From: Sphaerolaimus hirsutus
Lineage: Eukaryota > Nematoda > Chromadorea > Monhysterida > Sphaerolaimidae
NCBI GenBank assembly: GCA_964036195.1
Contig: OZ038450.1
Coordinates: forward strand, 6,574,701 to 6,638,700
Length of the DNA: 64,000 bases
Direction: 5' to 3'
The notes below the pieces were generated by a model. It was given only the letters and a program-made list of their open reading frames with translations, searched no databases and was not told where the DNA came from. The translations under genes and the position numbers were made by a program. The first letter of the stretch is position 1. Every line of letters begins with the position of its first letter. Shown piece after piece: positions 33,919 to 46,800 of this stretch.

Positions 33919-35260
33919 CCGTATTGGCTTGTTTTGAACCCCGGGCACTGTATTTTTTCACAACGTCCTTACAGTGGCACTCAATTCGAGCATGGCACTC
34001 AATTCGAGCATGGTACTGTATTATTTGGTAAGGCATTTCAATTGGGCAAATACCTATTCATTAAATCGCGCATTTGCTTTTCTAGTAAATTTGTCAGTTT
34101 GGCGGTGCTTTTGTCATACGAATAAATTTGCCAGCTTGGCGGAATTTTTGTCATACACAGCGGAATATTTAACATAAGGGGGGTATATATTCGTCATACC
34201 ACAAAGTATAGGGCAGCTGTTCATGATAAATACAGACCTAAGATTTATCATATTGTATCTTATGCTGGTTTTGTGTACCTCTGTTGGCATGTGTAAATAA
34301 ATCCCAACAGGATAATCCTCAAATGTATGAGGAACCTTTAGCCTTAAACAGGTGAGGGAATTATAAAATAAATGGAATTTGTGTGTAAAGGGTAGGTGTG
34401 TTCTAGTATTATTATTGTATTTTTGAATATAAGACATATATATGTTGTTGCAAATCAAAATTTCAATTTGCACTCATGAATGATGTTTGTTAATTTTTTG
34501 CAAATCATGATTTTGTTTTGCAAATGCAGTTAAGCATTTTTTGCAGATAAAAATTTTGATTGTAACATCTCAATAAATGTCTTTACAAATCAATTAGAAT
34601 TTTGATTTAAAAAATACAATTTATTTATTATTCATATATTTATCACACTTTGCTCTTTTCAATGAACTGCTCAATACCTAGTATTATGGGAGATATTTAT
34701 ATTGTCACCTATACTCCTTTGAATAAAGCGCCATACCTTGCAGTATGTCAAATGTTCTGTTTGTATGACGAATTGCCTGCACTTGAAACTTAATCCCATG
34801 ATAAACTGCCCTCACCAACTGGCAAATTGCCCGCAAGTATGACGAATATTCCGTTTGACAAATAGGCAAAAAAATATGCGAAACTTATTTGTATGACAAA
34901 AATGCATTTTGATAGAAACATAGGGAGTCTTTCAATTCCATTATAGACATCGATATACATATTTTGGTACGTATATCGATTCCAGCTGCGTAATTATGAT
35001 GTAATGTCAACAGCTGCGTCAATTAGATGCAACAACGACTGGATTTTTTAACAACAGAAGCGACAGAACAGAAGCCACTCGCATGCAGTAACGTTTTTGA
35101 ACGTACTGCGTTTCCCGCGTCATGTTTGCTTCTATTACTTAGGTGTGGGGGGCACTCAATTCAAGCATGGCACTGTATTGTTTCATAAGGCGTTTACCCT
35201 GGCACTGTATTCGAGCATGGCACTCAATTCAAGCATGGCACTCAAAACAAGCCAATACGG
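33919..35260. mobile_element. TA-flanked MITE with CCGTATT tips and GGCACTCAATTCGAGC arms
   Basis: TA-CCGTATTGGCTTGTTTTGAA at the left and CAAAACAAGCCAATACGG-TA at the right. It has the same seven-base tip as the 26133 family but a different subterminal repeat (GGCACTCAATTCGAGCAT). The roughly 1.1-kb core has no supported coding sequence. Confidence 0.72.
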
Positions 35261-35632
35261 TATTTACAGCTGATCATCATTATACAGATGACTTATATAT
35301 CATTCATTATACAGAATTGTGGGAAAAATCCATTGATTATATACCCCAAATTATACTGCTGATGGATATGCTTCAACAGGATTAACTTTTCAGGATCAGA
35401 ACCAGGATTTGTATTTTTAATCTTCATGATGAGGATTGGTAATTTCTTCAAATTAAAATCACAACATCCGAGAAATCAAGGATACTCGATCTGTGTCTTA
35501 ATGAAAATGTGCTATGCAAATTTGTTTGTTTGCATTTTTATTGTGAATTTACACTGCAGACTAGACATTTTGCACTGAGAATGTCCATATCCCACATGAA
35601 CAAAACATCAAAAATATTTTTCATCACATTAC

Positions 35633-36335
35633 TAGGGATGGATAAAAAGCGCTTTTTTTCAACGGTCCCACTTTTTTTTATTAAAAAGCGCTGTTTTAAA
35701 AAAACGCACTTTTTTCGCTTTTTTTCAAAAAATGTGAAGACTTTTCCTAGAAAGCTCCCAAATATGGTTCTGAGTCAAAATGTACAGGTATATCATACAG
35801 GTGGCAGAACGTGTGATGATATATAGCCATAGAATGGCTGTGGAGCCATCGGATAGCATTACAAGTGGGGTTTTATGCCAAAAATTTCAGTTTTTATGTT
35901 GACTCGTTATGTAAATTACTAGGTATTTATCAAATGGTTGTTAGTTCAAGTGAAGTTAGGCATGAAATAGTGCTCAAATAAAGTTATAAAAGAAGGCTAA
36001 TACATTGAGACTAATGTTTCCCACTGTAGAAGTATGTGGGAGCACATTGGCTGGATATTATATACTACACTAACATATTATGATATGATAGCATGCAGGA
36101 ATAGAAGCAATGAAACTGAAAATACGCAAAACCAATGAAAACAACCACCAGTGATAATATGCATGTGAAATTGCGTGCTTGCGCCGAAAAAATTTACAAA
36201 ATACCCAGTGCATAGGTACCAAAATTTTGCCAGCGCTCTTTTTTTTAAAAAGCGCTGGGACCCTTGCGCTTTTTTTTATAAAAAAGCGGCGTTTTTTTTA
36301 AAAAAGCGCTTGAAAAAAAGCGCTGGCCATCCCTA
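35633..36335. mobile_element. hAT-like MITE, AAAAGCGCTTTT family
   Basis: Ends TAGGGATGGATAAAAAGCGC and AGCGCTGGCCATCCCTA. The flanks CACATTAC and CACAATAC differ at one base. The core (AGCTCCCAAATATG, GGATAGCATTACAAGT) is homologous to the AAACGTTT family, so only the arm motif has changed. Confidence 0.82.
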
Positions 36336-36644
36336 CACAATACAGTATAATATTTTGTTTGTTTCCTTTTTATTGTTCATACAAAATAGGAGTAAGAATA
36401 TTGCTTCCTAACTAGATTATTGGAAAAAAAATATATAGAGAATACTTTTATGGATCCCTAGGATGAGGTGCGATTTCCACAAGTATAAACTTAAGAGACA
36501 AGATTCTTCACTTTTTTACAAAATAAAGCCTATACATATCTCTACAAATTTATGTATGAATTTTCAGCCCCCTAGCTTTAACATGCCCCAGTTGAGAGCT
36601 ACCCAAAGAAAATATGTGCAGACAAAAGTTTGTTCACCAGGAAT

Positions 36645-36807
36645 GGCCCCACACACGCTAGTTGACATCGACACCAAATGTCAACTGGTTCCGTTCCCAA
36701 TTCAAAGAATGCGTTTGAACGTCGTTCGTCGGCTCGTCAGCAAGCTTTGCATCGGGATCGGCACCAGTTGACATTTGGTGTCCATGTCAACTAGCGTGTG
36801 GGGGCCC
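36645..36807. mobile_element. Foldback MITE, GTTGACA family
   Basis: GGCCCCACACACGCTAGTTG at the left, CAACTAGCGTGTGGGGGCC at the right, and CACCAAATGTCAACTGG / CCAGTTGACATTTGGTG inside. Strong inverted repeat of about 160 bp. Confidence 0.7.
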
Positions 36808-36905
36808 AATAAAAGAAACAGAAGTTTACTTCCTGGGATGGTTGTTGATGATAACGGCAGTTAAGCCACACATAAGTAACCATAGACAAAAATGACAATG
36901 TTGTA

Positions 36906-38240
36906 GAAGGCAAGATCTGTCCCCCTAACGTGGCCTGTGGGTTTAAATTTACAAAACATCAAAAATACAAAAATTGTACTTTTTTTGACCACAGTAAAAA
37001 CGAGGTAGCGTCACTTCACATCCTAGTCATTTTACATTCCTCTGTATTGCGACAGTTTACATTCTGCAGTTGTGTGACTAACGCGCCAGTTTACATCCTG
37101 TTAAAAATTGTCGCATCCCACACTTTTTGTACACTTCACATTCCATTGAAAAGCGGCACTTTACATCCCATGAAAAATCTTCAAATGTCTAGCAACAGAA
37201 CTCCATACTCTGCATGTGGAGTCACACAAAGGTCAACACATATGCCAAGCAATTGGATTTAGTTTATGGGGAATCCCTGCAATGCCAAGCCCTGCAATTG
37301 ATATGTAAAATTATATGAATATCAAGAAATGTAATTAGCATTTTAGGGGTCAAAGTTATATGTTTAGGTCTATGCACACATTTGATTGACATTTCAAGTG
37401 GGGAAATGTCAATCAAATGTGAGCATAGACCTATTGTTAAACAGATAAGCTTTGATGAGCATAATGAAATGTCTCAACTGTTTCACAACAGAAACTATGG
37501 CTAAGTTGGATTGCAGTTTTTTGTGGAACCATTGCGGTTCACACCACTTTGTCATCAAGCCGGAATTAGAGCTCAGCGTCAATTCTCAGCTCTAATTCCG
37601 GCTTCATGGATGAAAATGAGGCACCGTATGATATGGTATCTCAGGTTTTTAAGTTTGTCTATGAGTTTTGAGTTTTCATCATGTCAAGTGCAAAATGGGT
37701 GGGGGTAATTTGAGGGGGGGGTTATTATTTCACCAAAATTTTTTTTCAACTTCCAGTACTAATAACGTATGCAGACATAGAAAAATACAACAAAAACCAT
37801 CATGTATAAGAGTCTACAGCCTTATATACGTCTTGTTGTCTTGTTTAAATGTATTTACCTATTAATAAACAATATTTATTTACCATTTAATATGATGCAT
37901 ATTGGTATTCATACAGTTGTAATTTTTTTTGCAATATACTAAAAGAAATATTTACATTATTTATACCCAGTGAAAAAACTAAATACATTTATATAATGTA
38001 AACAATGAAATGTGGCATCTAAGATATGGCATCTGACATCAATACGTGTAACTATAAGACTGGGGAATGTAAACTTAAGATGTCCCTGTGGAATGTAAAG
38101 TGTCGCGAAAGTAGAGGGTGACACATTTTCACACAGAATGTAAACTGACGCACTGTAGGATGAAAACTGTCGCATTGTGGAAGAATGTAAAACTTTTTTG
38201 GAAGAATGTAAACTGTCCAGAATGTAAAGTGGCCTGGCCT
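36906..38240. repeat. Foldback with TTTACATTCC / GGAATGTAAA arms; two extra hairpins inside
   Basis: The left part (about 36990-37160) repeats ACTTTACATCCC-type units. The right part (about 38065-38240) repeats their complement, GGAATGTAAAGTG. Separate hairpins sit at 37366-37432 (arms include ATTTGATTGACATTTC) and 37557-37604 (arms AAGCCGGAATTAGAGCT). A partial CCGTATT-like G-rich block lies at about 37690-37740. No gene is seen. Confidence 0.55.
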
Positions 38241-38712
38241 CGTAAAAACTGACAAAATTGCTTGCAAGTCTGCCTCCAGACTCTCCATTGAGTTTTGCCA
38301 CGTCAGAAAGTATGTGGCATTTACTTGGGCTGGCGTGAAACTGACTGCAACATTTGATTTTACTGTGATAAAGCGTCTATTTTTTTGTTGCAATTTCAAT
38401 CTTTTGTAAATTCAAACCCATTTCTTTTATTTCTGGCGAACAAACTTTTGTCCGCACAAATTTTCTTTGGGCGGTCTCAGCTGGGACACGTTAAAGCTAG
38501 GAGGCTGAAAACTTTTCCAGAGAAATGCATGTGCTTGCTTTTGATACCCATATCAGACCGCAATCACAATGTCATCCCGACACGCAATGAAAAATCCGCA
38601 AATAATTGGCGCAAATGAACTTCCCGCGTGGGGTTGAGTGGGCGAGATCTCGGCCGTAAAGTAAACCCGGCCGTAAAGTAAACCCGGCCGTAAAGTAAAT
38701 CCGGCCGTAATG

Positions 38713-38999
38713 CATAGTTGTTAAAACGTATTTACGTTTACTCGATAAATACGTATACTCGAGTGCTGCGTAAATACGTTTACGTTTGCTCCCGAAAAAA
38801 TATCGGTACTCAGTTACTCACGTACTTTAGTACGCGGGTACAGAAAACGAGTATTTACAGATATTTACGTTTACTCACCTTTTACACAGCGTAAAAGTAG
38901 AAAAATTTTACTTTACATTTTCTGTACTCAGGTGTGACTAGAAAAAATACTTTACATTTACGTTTACTTTGAAAAAGTTCAGTACTTTTAACAACTCTG
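38713..38999. mobile_element. hAT-like MITE, TTACGTTTACTC family
   Basis: Ends CATAGTTGTTAAAACG and CTTTTAACAACTCTG, duplication CCGTAATG at 38705-38712 and 39000-39007. It is inserted in a tandem GGCCGTAAAGTAAAC block. Confidence 0.87.
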
Positions 39000-39806
39000 C
39001 CGTAATGATGCCCGGCCTAAAGTAGCACCCTCTACTTTACGGCCGGATCATCCCCGGGTTGAGTGGTGGAATGGCGCCATTATATTTAGGGCTCCCATTC
39101 ATTCTGGCGCAGTGCGCTTTGAAAATGGCGCCACTGCAGTGCAAATAATAGCGCCAATAATCTCTGGCGCCATTGACAGATGGCGTACATTGGTATCTTT
39201 ACGAACAATGAGGTGATGTCCTAAGGGATATTTTCCTGGCGCTTTTCCATCACTAGATGCATGAATGCCTAGTGAATGTCAGCATAGTGATTCCACTCAA
39301 CGCTGTCTGGGGAAAATGATTGTTTTCTTTCCAGACAGTGGAACCAATTACTTAGTATTAAATATCTTTATGTTTGATCTACACTATCAACACTAATTCA
39401 ATAATATTTATGAATAGCAATTTAACATGTTTTCTTCAGTGTATTTTGAAAAATTCTAAGGAATAATGATCCTCCGCCATTCCCAACTAAAATTTTTTAC
39501 AGTGAGATATATTTACCATATACGATCTTAATAGGAAACCAAACATTTTTATGTTCTCATCACATATACATATTACATAATTATTATATTAATTGATACA
39601 TTGTATTCACCATTGGTAAATTAGATGCAGTTTTGTGACTTAATCGATTTTTCTTTTGCGTGCGGCGGTTTCTTTTTTGACAGGTGCCCCTTTTCTGGAT
39701 TGCTCGGTATGCCTTTGTGCGTGAGTACACTGACAAAGGTATTCAGAAGAAAATGCGTATCAAACCGTCAAGCTATGCTTCAATTATCAAAGTACGCATC
39801 AAATTA

Positions 39807-40094
39807 CCGTATTTACTCGAAAAATCCCCCGGGGAATTATTTTTTCGTCAGACATTTTTGAGGGGGGAACTATTCAAGGGGGGAATTATTCAAGTGGGGG
39901 AATTATTATTTCCTCAAAATTTTCAAGTATGTTTCCATCACACAACATACACATGTACATCCAATTACCATTCGCAGTGCACATTCCTTTGCATCCTTAC
40001 ACACCGATTATTCAAGTGGGGGAATTGATTTTTCCCCACTCGTCTAGCAGGGGGGGAATTTTTCAAGTGGGGGGAATTATTCGAGTAAATACGG
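39807..40094. mobile_element. TA-flanked MITE, CCGTATT family
   Basis: TA-CCGTATTTACTCGAA at the left and TTCGAGTAAATACGG-TA at the right. Inner blocks are GGGGGAATTATTCAAGTG. Confidence 0.75.
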
Positions 40095-40827
40095 TATGCA
40101 AAAGTGCAATTGCATAAAAAATGGAAATGCATTAAAAGTATTTAGAAATCCGGAGGTAACTATAAAAAATGATAGTATTGGCAGGGAGTGGTTGATCGTG
40201 AAATTCTAGTTAAGAAAAATGGTGCATTGCTGCTACGAATAATACTCGATCATTTCTACCTATTCTACTCGCGAGGACATCCAGGGATATTTTGTCGGGT
40301 GTTGAGTCCATACAGTGTCATATTTTTGAGCTTAGCGTGTGGATTACCGTACTTTCTGAAATACTACAGTAAAAATATGTATCTCGAGCGAATTGCCCAA
40401 AACAATCTCCACAAATTGTTATTATAGCACCCCTGGATATGTCCTCGCTTACAGCTAATGCATGATACAATAATGAACGCTCAACTAGCACGCAAAGTAT
40501 CGTAAAAACCCCAAAAAGCACCAAGGCAAGAATCTTCAAGGCAGTAGAACAAAAATACACGAAACAAAATCCATTACTCCGCGGACCGCACACTATGCAT
40601 TTTTTTAACGGAAACACTATCATGACGTCATCATTACCTAAAAATTGGTCCAATATGACCGAAAAATTTTTTTTAGGTATGAAAAGTATTGTATGTTGGT
40701 TGTACTTTTTCTTTTTGAAATATTTTGTTTTTTCAAATACATGAGCATCCTACCCGCGTATTATCGACTAAAATATAAGTAATTTTGGGCGCATACGCAT
40801 ACGGTCCGTCGAGTGTACACCAAAACC

Positions 40828-43800
40828 CTACATCAACTGAATCAAAACAACCAGGGGCCTAATAACCCCATCATTCACTTCATCGAGCCTCAAAAATCCC
40901 CTCTGAACGCCCAAATGGCAAGTTCCATTGGCGTGCGCAAGTGCGATGTGCCTTTTGAGCTGTTGTGCGTGTAGCGTGCCGAACGGACACAGGCCGCACG
41001 CGTGCACCGACCCATGTTCCCTGTGACGCGTGAACAGGTGGTAGGACATCTTTTGGCAGCCTGCCAGTAATTCTTGACACAGGCGGCACTTTTCAGTCGG
41101 TTTTATGGCCGAGGCCTGAAATTTGAGCGCGGTTTTAGGAGGGTAAACTATTTGATAACGGAAATATATAAATATATTGGAACCCTCAAAAAGCGGCGAG
41201 GACTCCGTGCGCATGTAAACTCAGTTCCAATGTAGACCCGGTGCCCATGTGGACTCGGTGCGCATGTAGAGCTCCCTAGATGGGCACCGGGTTTACACGC
41301 GCACCAGGTTGTAGCACTACATGGGCACTGGGCGGGTTGATGGGATGACGGGTGGATGAAATTGTGCCAGTGTTGCAAAAACGTATTTACATTTAGCCGA
41401 AATACCCGGGTATTCAGGTATTTATACTTATGCTTACACTTACGTTTTCCAAAAATACCATTATGTTTTGTTACGTTTTCCTGGCACAATTACCCGGGTA
41501 CCAGAAAAAATGTAAATGATTAAGTTACATATGTTTCAAAACATGTTACTTCACCGTTGGTAAATATGACTTAGGTATTTATAATATCAGACCACTTCTC
41601 GAAATATTTACGTTTACGTTTTCCTGAGTATTTTAGAAATATAAATACGTTTTAATATTTATACTTGAAATTTGTAAAAGGTGTTTACGTTGACGTTAAC
41701 GTTTTCCAAAAATAGCAGTATTTTAGCTAAATAGTTTTAGTAAAATAGCAGGGCGGTGCACTTGTACGCACAAATGCCTGGTACGCACAAATGCCCGGTA
41801 CGCACAAAATTGTGCCCGCCACGCACATCTGCCCGGTACGAAATGACATTACATTACATTTTGACCGTGTTTTTCACATCACACTTGTGAGTGAAGTGAA
41901 AAAAAGTTGCGCAATGACATTAGTTAACTTTTTGTCACGTCACACATATTTGAACATCACTTGAAAAAGTGTCAAGTGAAAAAACGGTGGATAATGGCTA
42001 TTTTTGACCGTTTTTTTCACTTGACACTTTTTAAAGTGATTTTCAGATATCAGTGAAGTGAAAAAAGCTGTGCAATAACATAAGTGACCATCTGTCCGGT
42101 ACGCAAAGATCATCAGCCATGTAAGTTACCGGGCAGATGTGCGTGGCGGGCACAATTTTGTGCGTACCGGGCGTTTGTGCGTACCAGGCATTTGTGCGTA
42201 GGAGGCCTGACCGAAATAGCAGCAACACCGCATTGTACTCGTACATCGGTATGGTGCCCATCTAGACCTCATGCATATAAACCCGTTGCCCATGTAGACC
42301 GGTGCGCATGTACGGTTGAACAATGTGCGCACCGGGTCAACATGGGAACCGAGACTACATGCGCACAGAGTTTACATGCGCACCGGCACAGACCCCAAAA
42401 AGCCCCTTTGCGCGGACCTCGGCTGGGCGCTTTTCAGCGGATCTCGTGCGGGGCGTCTGCTTGCGGCTGCGCGTGCCCTCGGGGCTGGCCTTGTTGCCAT
42501 CGCCGCTGGGTGTCGCCTCGGTCGCGTCCAGCTCGCTGCTGGGGATGGGAGTAGTCGGCGCCAGCATGCTCGCCGGGTGCCGCGTAGGGATGCGCGCCTG
42601 CGTTTTTGTACAGCGTATTCATTTAGCTGTACAAGGGTTCAAACGTGACCACTGTCCCGGTAGATGGTTTAGCAAAATTCCGGGACTGAGGCGGTACCGG
42701 TCCCGGTCCCGAAACCACAGTCCCGGTCCCGATAAAACATGCCAGTCCCGGTCCCGATAATAAAGATTTCTGATCCCGGTCCAGGCCCGAAAATGTGGTA
42801 ACCCTAGTTCAGACTGTATTTGCAGCTCAGCGTTGATAAGTCGGCGATATCTGAATACATCTGCATAATATGCAAAACCTGACATGCAAATCGATATCTT
42901 AAAAAATGAGTCGAACGTTGAAACTGGCGTCAGACACTTCGTACCAGTCTTGATGTTGCAAATTCATTTTTGCATGTGCAAATAAGTGAACGAGAAGTTT
43001 CTTTCGCAAGGTCATGCCACCCTAACACAAACCGTTTTTCTGATGCCGCCATGCCGCCGGCTCACGTGCATCTTTAAGCTGGTTGTTTTGCGGCAGCGGA
43101 ACGAGCACTTGGGGCACTTGAGAGGCAGCTCCGGTATGACCCACTGAAACAGATTCGGAATAAATGAAAGTGAAATTGAATTTCAACGTTGACAAGACAT
43201 ATCTACCTAATGACACTGCGACCGCAAGTAAATTAAAAACGTTTTTAAAACGTAGATTTCGAAATGTTTGCTTTTAAATAGTGTGTGACCATGATGCCCA
43301 TGCCAGTTGAGTTTTAGATCATGTACATACTTATTTATTGGCGCTCCACACACAGCGATTTTAAAAATAAGTTCGAACGTTTTTTGGTAAAGTATGAATA
43401 CCGTATTTCTTCTTATAGAAGAGCGCCGTTCTATTTTTTTCGTCAACTTGTTTACCTGCCGTTCTATTGGAGGTTGATGAAAAAAATACGGAATGCTCTT
43501 CTATTAGAAGAAATACGGAATTCATACTTTGCCAAAAAACGTTCGAAACGTTCTAAAAATCGCTGTATGTGGAGCGGCATTCACTATTTTTATAGTTTTC
43601 CATTTCTACCCATTAGAACCCCCAAAAGCTGTCTTTGTGCACCTCCACAGGGCGCTTTTCAGCGGATCGAGTGCGGGGTGTCTGCTTGCGGCTGCGCGTG
43701 CCCTCGGGGCTGGCCTTGTTGCCAACGACGCTGGGTGGCGCCCCGGTCGCGTCCGGCTGGCTGCTGCCGATTTGCGTGGGCGGGGCCAGTTTACTGCGCC

Positions 43801-46800
43801 ACAGGTTGTTCGCCGGGTGCGGCGTTGGGATGCGCGCCTGCGTTTTTGTATAGCATCTTGATTTCCGGGTTCGGGATTTCATGGGTTTGTCAGGGGTTTG
43901 CGTTGGTAAATCGACGATACGTAAATTCATCTGCAGATGCAAAACCAGACATGCAAATAGATATTTTTAAAACTGAACCTGGCGTCAGCACTTCGTACCA
44001 GTCTTGACGTTGCAAATTCACTTTTGCACGTGCAAATAAGTGAACGAGAAGTTACTATCGCAAGGTCATGACCAGGGACGTAGCCAGGATTTTTGAGCGG
44101 GGGGGGGGCGGATTGTATACGGAGCCCGGCGAACGGGGGGGGGGGGGCGGCTAGGGTGTCAAATTTCCGTTTTCCGCAGGCAAATTTTTTCCGTTTTCCG
44201 TTCCTTTTTCGGGCGCTGAATTTTTTTTCTCCGTTTTCCGGCAACTTTTTTTTCCGTTTCCGTTTTTCCAGCTCATTTTCCGTTTTCCGGCTAAATTTTC
44301 AGTTTTTCTGCCTTTTTTCCGTTTTCTGCCTCAATTTCCAGTTTTTCCACCTTTTTTCGATTTTCCGCCTCAATTTTCCATTTTTCCGCCTCATTTTACC
44401 TTTTTCTGGCTCAACTTTCTGTTTTCTGATCAGCCAAACTGGTAAAAATTCATGCAGATTATCAATGATGTGAAAAATTTCTGCAAATTTTTTCCACTTC
44501 CAGCAAAATTTCAGCAAATTTTACCCGTTTTCCAGCAAAATTTCAGCAAGTTTTTCCACTTCCATGCAAATTTGATTCTTCTGTTTCCGTTTTTCCAGCC
44601 TCTTTTTCCGTTTTCCGACTGTTGAAATTTTTTTTTTCGTTTCCGTTTTCCGCCAAGTGCAATTTTTTTCCGTTTTCCGGCCGCTGAAAAATTGTTCCGT
44701 TTTCGTAAAAAATTTTTTTTGACACCCTAGGGGCGGCGCCCCCCCCCCTAAAATTTTGTCCCTGTAGTAAGGGAATGGCGCCATTCGTAGGCGCCACGCC
44801 ATGGCGCCACTGGCGTTGGCGCCAAAACCGCTATATACGTCCGTATTTTACAGGCATATACAGCGACATGGACAGAATATGAGCGTTTTTTCACTGGCTT
44901 TGAAGTTGCGGAGATCGATCAGCCAAATATATGTTGCGTGAAGGAAAAATGCGCGCTTGCACGCAAAATTTTTGAAAACTGTGACAAAATCGTCTTCTGG
45001 AAGTGCCATTTCTGGCACTATTTTCGGTCCAGCCCGGGAAGGGGGGGGGGCGGCCGCCCCCCCCCCCGCCCCCCCCCCCTGGCTACGTCCTTGGTCATGA
45101 CTAGTGATGTAAAAGCGCCATGGCGCTGGCCCCTGGCGCTAGCGCCAAAGCAAAAAGCGCCTTGGCGCTTGGCGCTGGGGTCAGAAAAGGGCCATGGCGC
45201 TTTTTACATCACTAGTCATGACACCCGAAAACACACCGTTTTTCTGATGCCGCCATGCCGCCGGCTCACGTGCATCTTTAAGCTGGTATTTTTGCGGCAG
45301 CGAAACGAGCACTTGGGGCACTTGAGAGGCAGCTCCGGTATGACCCACTGAAACATATTAGAAATAAATTTTGAAAGACACTGCGACCGCAAGTAAATTT
45401 AAAATGTTTAAAAGTGGTTTTTGAAATGTTTGTTATACACTAGTGTGTGGCCACGATGTCCATGTCAGTAACGAGTTTTATAATATGTACATACTTGTCT
45501 ATTCTTTATTTTTTAACTAGGTAGTTTTCCAGTTCCACACATTTGAACCCACAAAAAGCTGCCTTTGCGCACCTCCACAGGGCGCTTTTCAGCGGATCGA
45601 GTGCGGGGCGTCTGCTTGCGGCTGCCCGTGCCCTTGGGGCTGGCCTTGATGCCCTCGGGGCTGGGTGTCGCCCCGGTCGCGCCCAGCTCGCTGCTGCCGA
45701 TTGGCGTGGGCGGGGCCAGTTTGCTGCGCGCCAGCATGCTCGCTGGATGCGGCGCGGGGATGCGCGCCTGCGTTTGTGAATCATCTGTTCTGACCACTCA
45801 GCAGCTGTGGACATCTGCGCTCAGTGGACATCGGTAGCTTATGCACGGCCGCCGAATGGTGCCAAGCTGACACTATTATCTGCAACTGTACGCATTTTGC
45901 CGGGACGACGGAGCACTCACCTGAACTAATAATATACTGTGTCACACATTACGATTTCTTTAGTGTTGTGCCAATATTTTTTGGGCGGGATGGTGGAAAA
46001 AGTGGCAGTCGGGTGCATTATTCGCTGGCATTTCATTCCATTTTCATTTCAACATCAAGATTCAAATAAAAAATGTTTTTGTCACACATTTTCACCTCCT
46101 CGATGTTGCTACAAACAGTCGCAAAAAGAAAACTATCCACAAAAGAAAACGAAAACAAATAATAATTAAAACCAATTTGAAGCAAGGAAGGGAAAGCAAC
46201 TGCCTGGATACTTGCCAACACGCACCAGCAAAGTTGCAGAACTTTTCTCAGTGACAGAGTCCACCAAATCTTTGTCAAGGCTGAAGCATTGCACAGCCCC
46301 ATTTCTCCCCATTGCAGACAAACCCTGGAACACTGCTCTCACATCACGCACAGGGGAATTTCTCTAGAACATAAAAATGCTTTTAAAAGAACCTCAAAAC
46401 AAAGTGATAGGCTGGTGGCAGTCCCACACCCTGTAAAGTGCACAACATCATACAAATTTGTCAAAATGTCAAAAGTTGAAGACTGGAAAATATGGTTAAC
46501 TGGAACACTTACTGCAAGTGTTTAGCCAGTGGGCTCGGAAATGGAATGCAGAGGTCTCGAATGGGGGGAGGTTGGGGGGGGGGGGGTGAAAATTCAAGAT
46601 ACCCCTGATGTAATGTGAGCATAAATGCCTCATAAAGTGAAAAATTGAGGGGGCTAGTGCTCACAGCAGTGTCAAGGCTAGTGTCACCACTTTGCAATGC
46701 AAAAAAAAACTTGGAAAGCATACAAAAAACGAGAAGGCATGTACGGAAAGTTGTTGTATGATCTCAATGGAATCATGCCATCAGACAAGCTAGTATCACC

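Larger units (their letters stand above)
38241..40827. other. Spacer beyond the zinc-finger gene 3' end
   Basis: Tandem GGCCGTAAAGTAAACCC units lie at about 38650-38710 and around 39000-39055, enclosing the element at 38713-38999. A GGCGCC remnant ending TTTTCCATCACTA lies at about 39066-39257. A CCGTATT-family element is at 39807-40094. Inverted GAGGACATCCAGGG / CCCTGGATATGTCCTC ends at about 40272 and 40452 mark another foldback. Nothing gene-like is supported. Confidence 0.5.
42418..45767 (-). repeat. Tandem exon module: linker exon plus zinc-finger exon, three linker copies and two finger copies
   Basis: Linker exons 45767-45573 and 43837-43643 (195 bp each) and 42597-42418 (180 bp, five codons shorter) all begin ARIP and end in the SRKQTPRTRSAEKRP pattern. 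Finger exons 45347-45237 and 43143-43033, plus the more distant 49319-49209, are all 111 bp. They encode the C-P-[KR]-C-S-F-R-C-R-K-x2-S-L-K-M-H finger. Copies are highly similar in exons while introns have diverged by MITE insertion. Confidence 0.85.
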
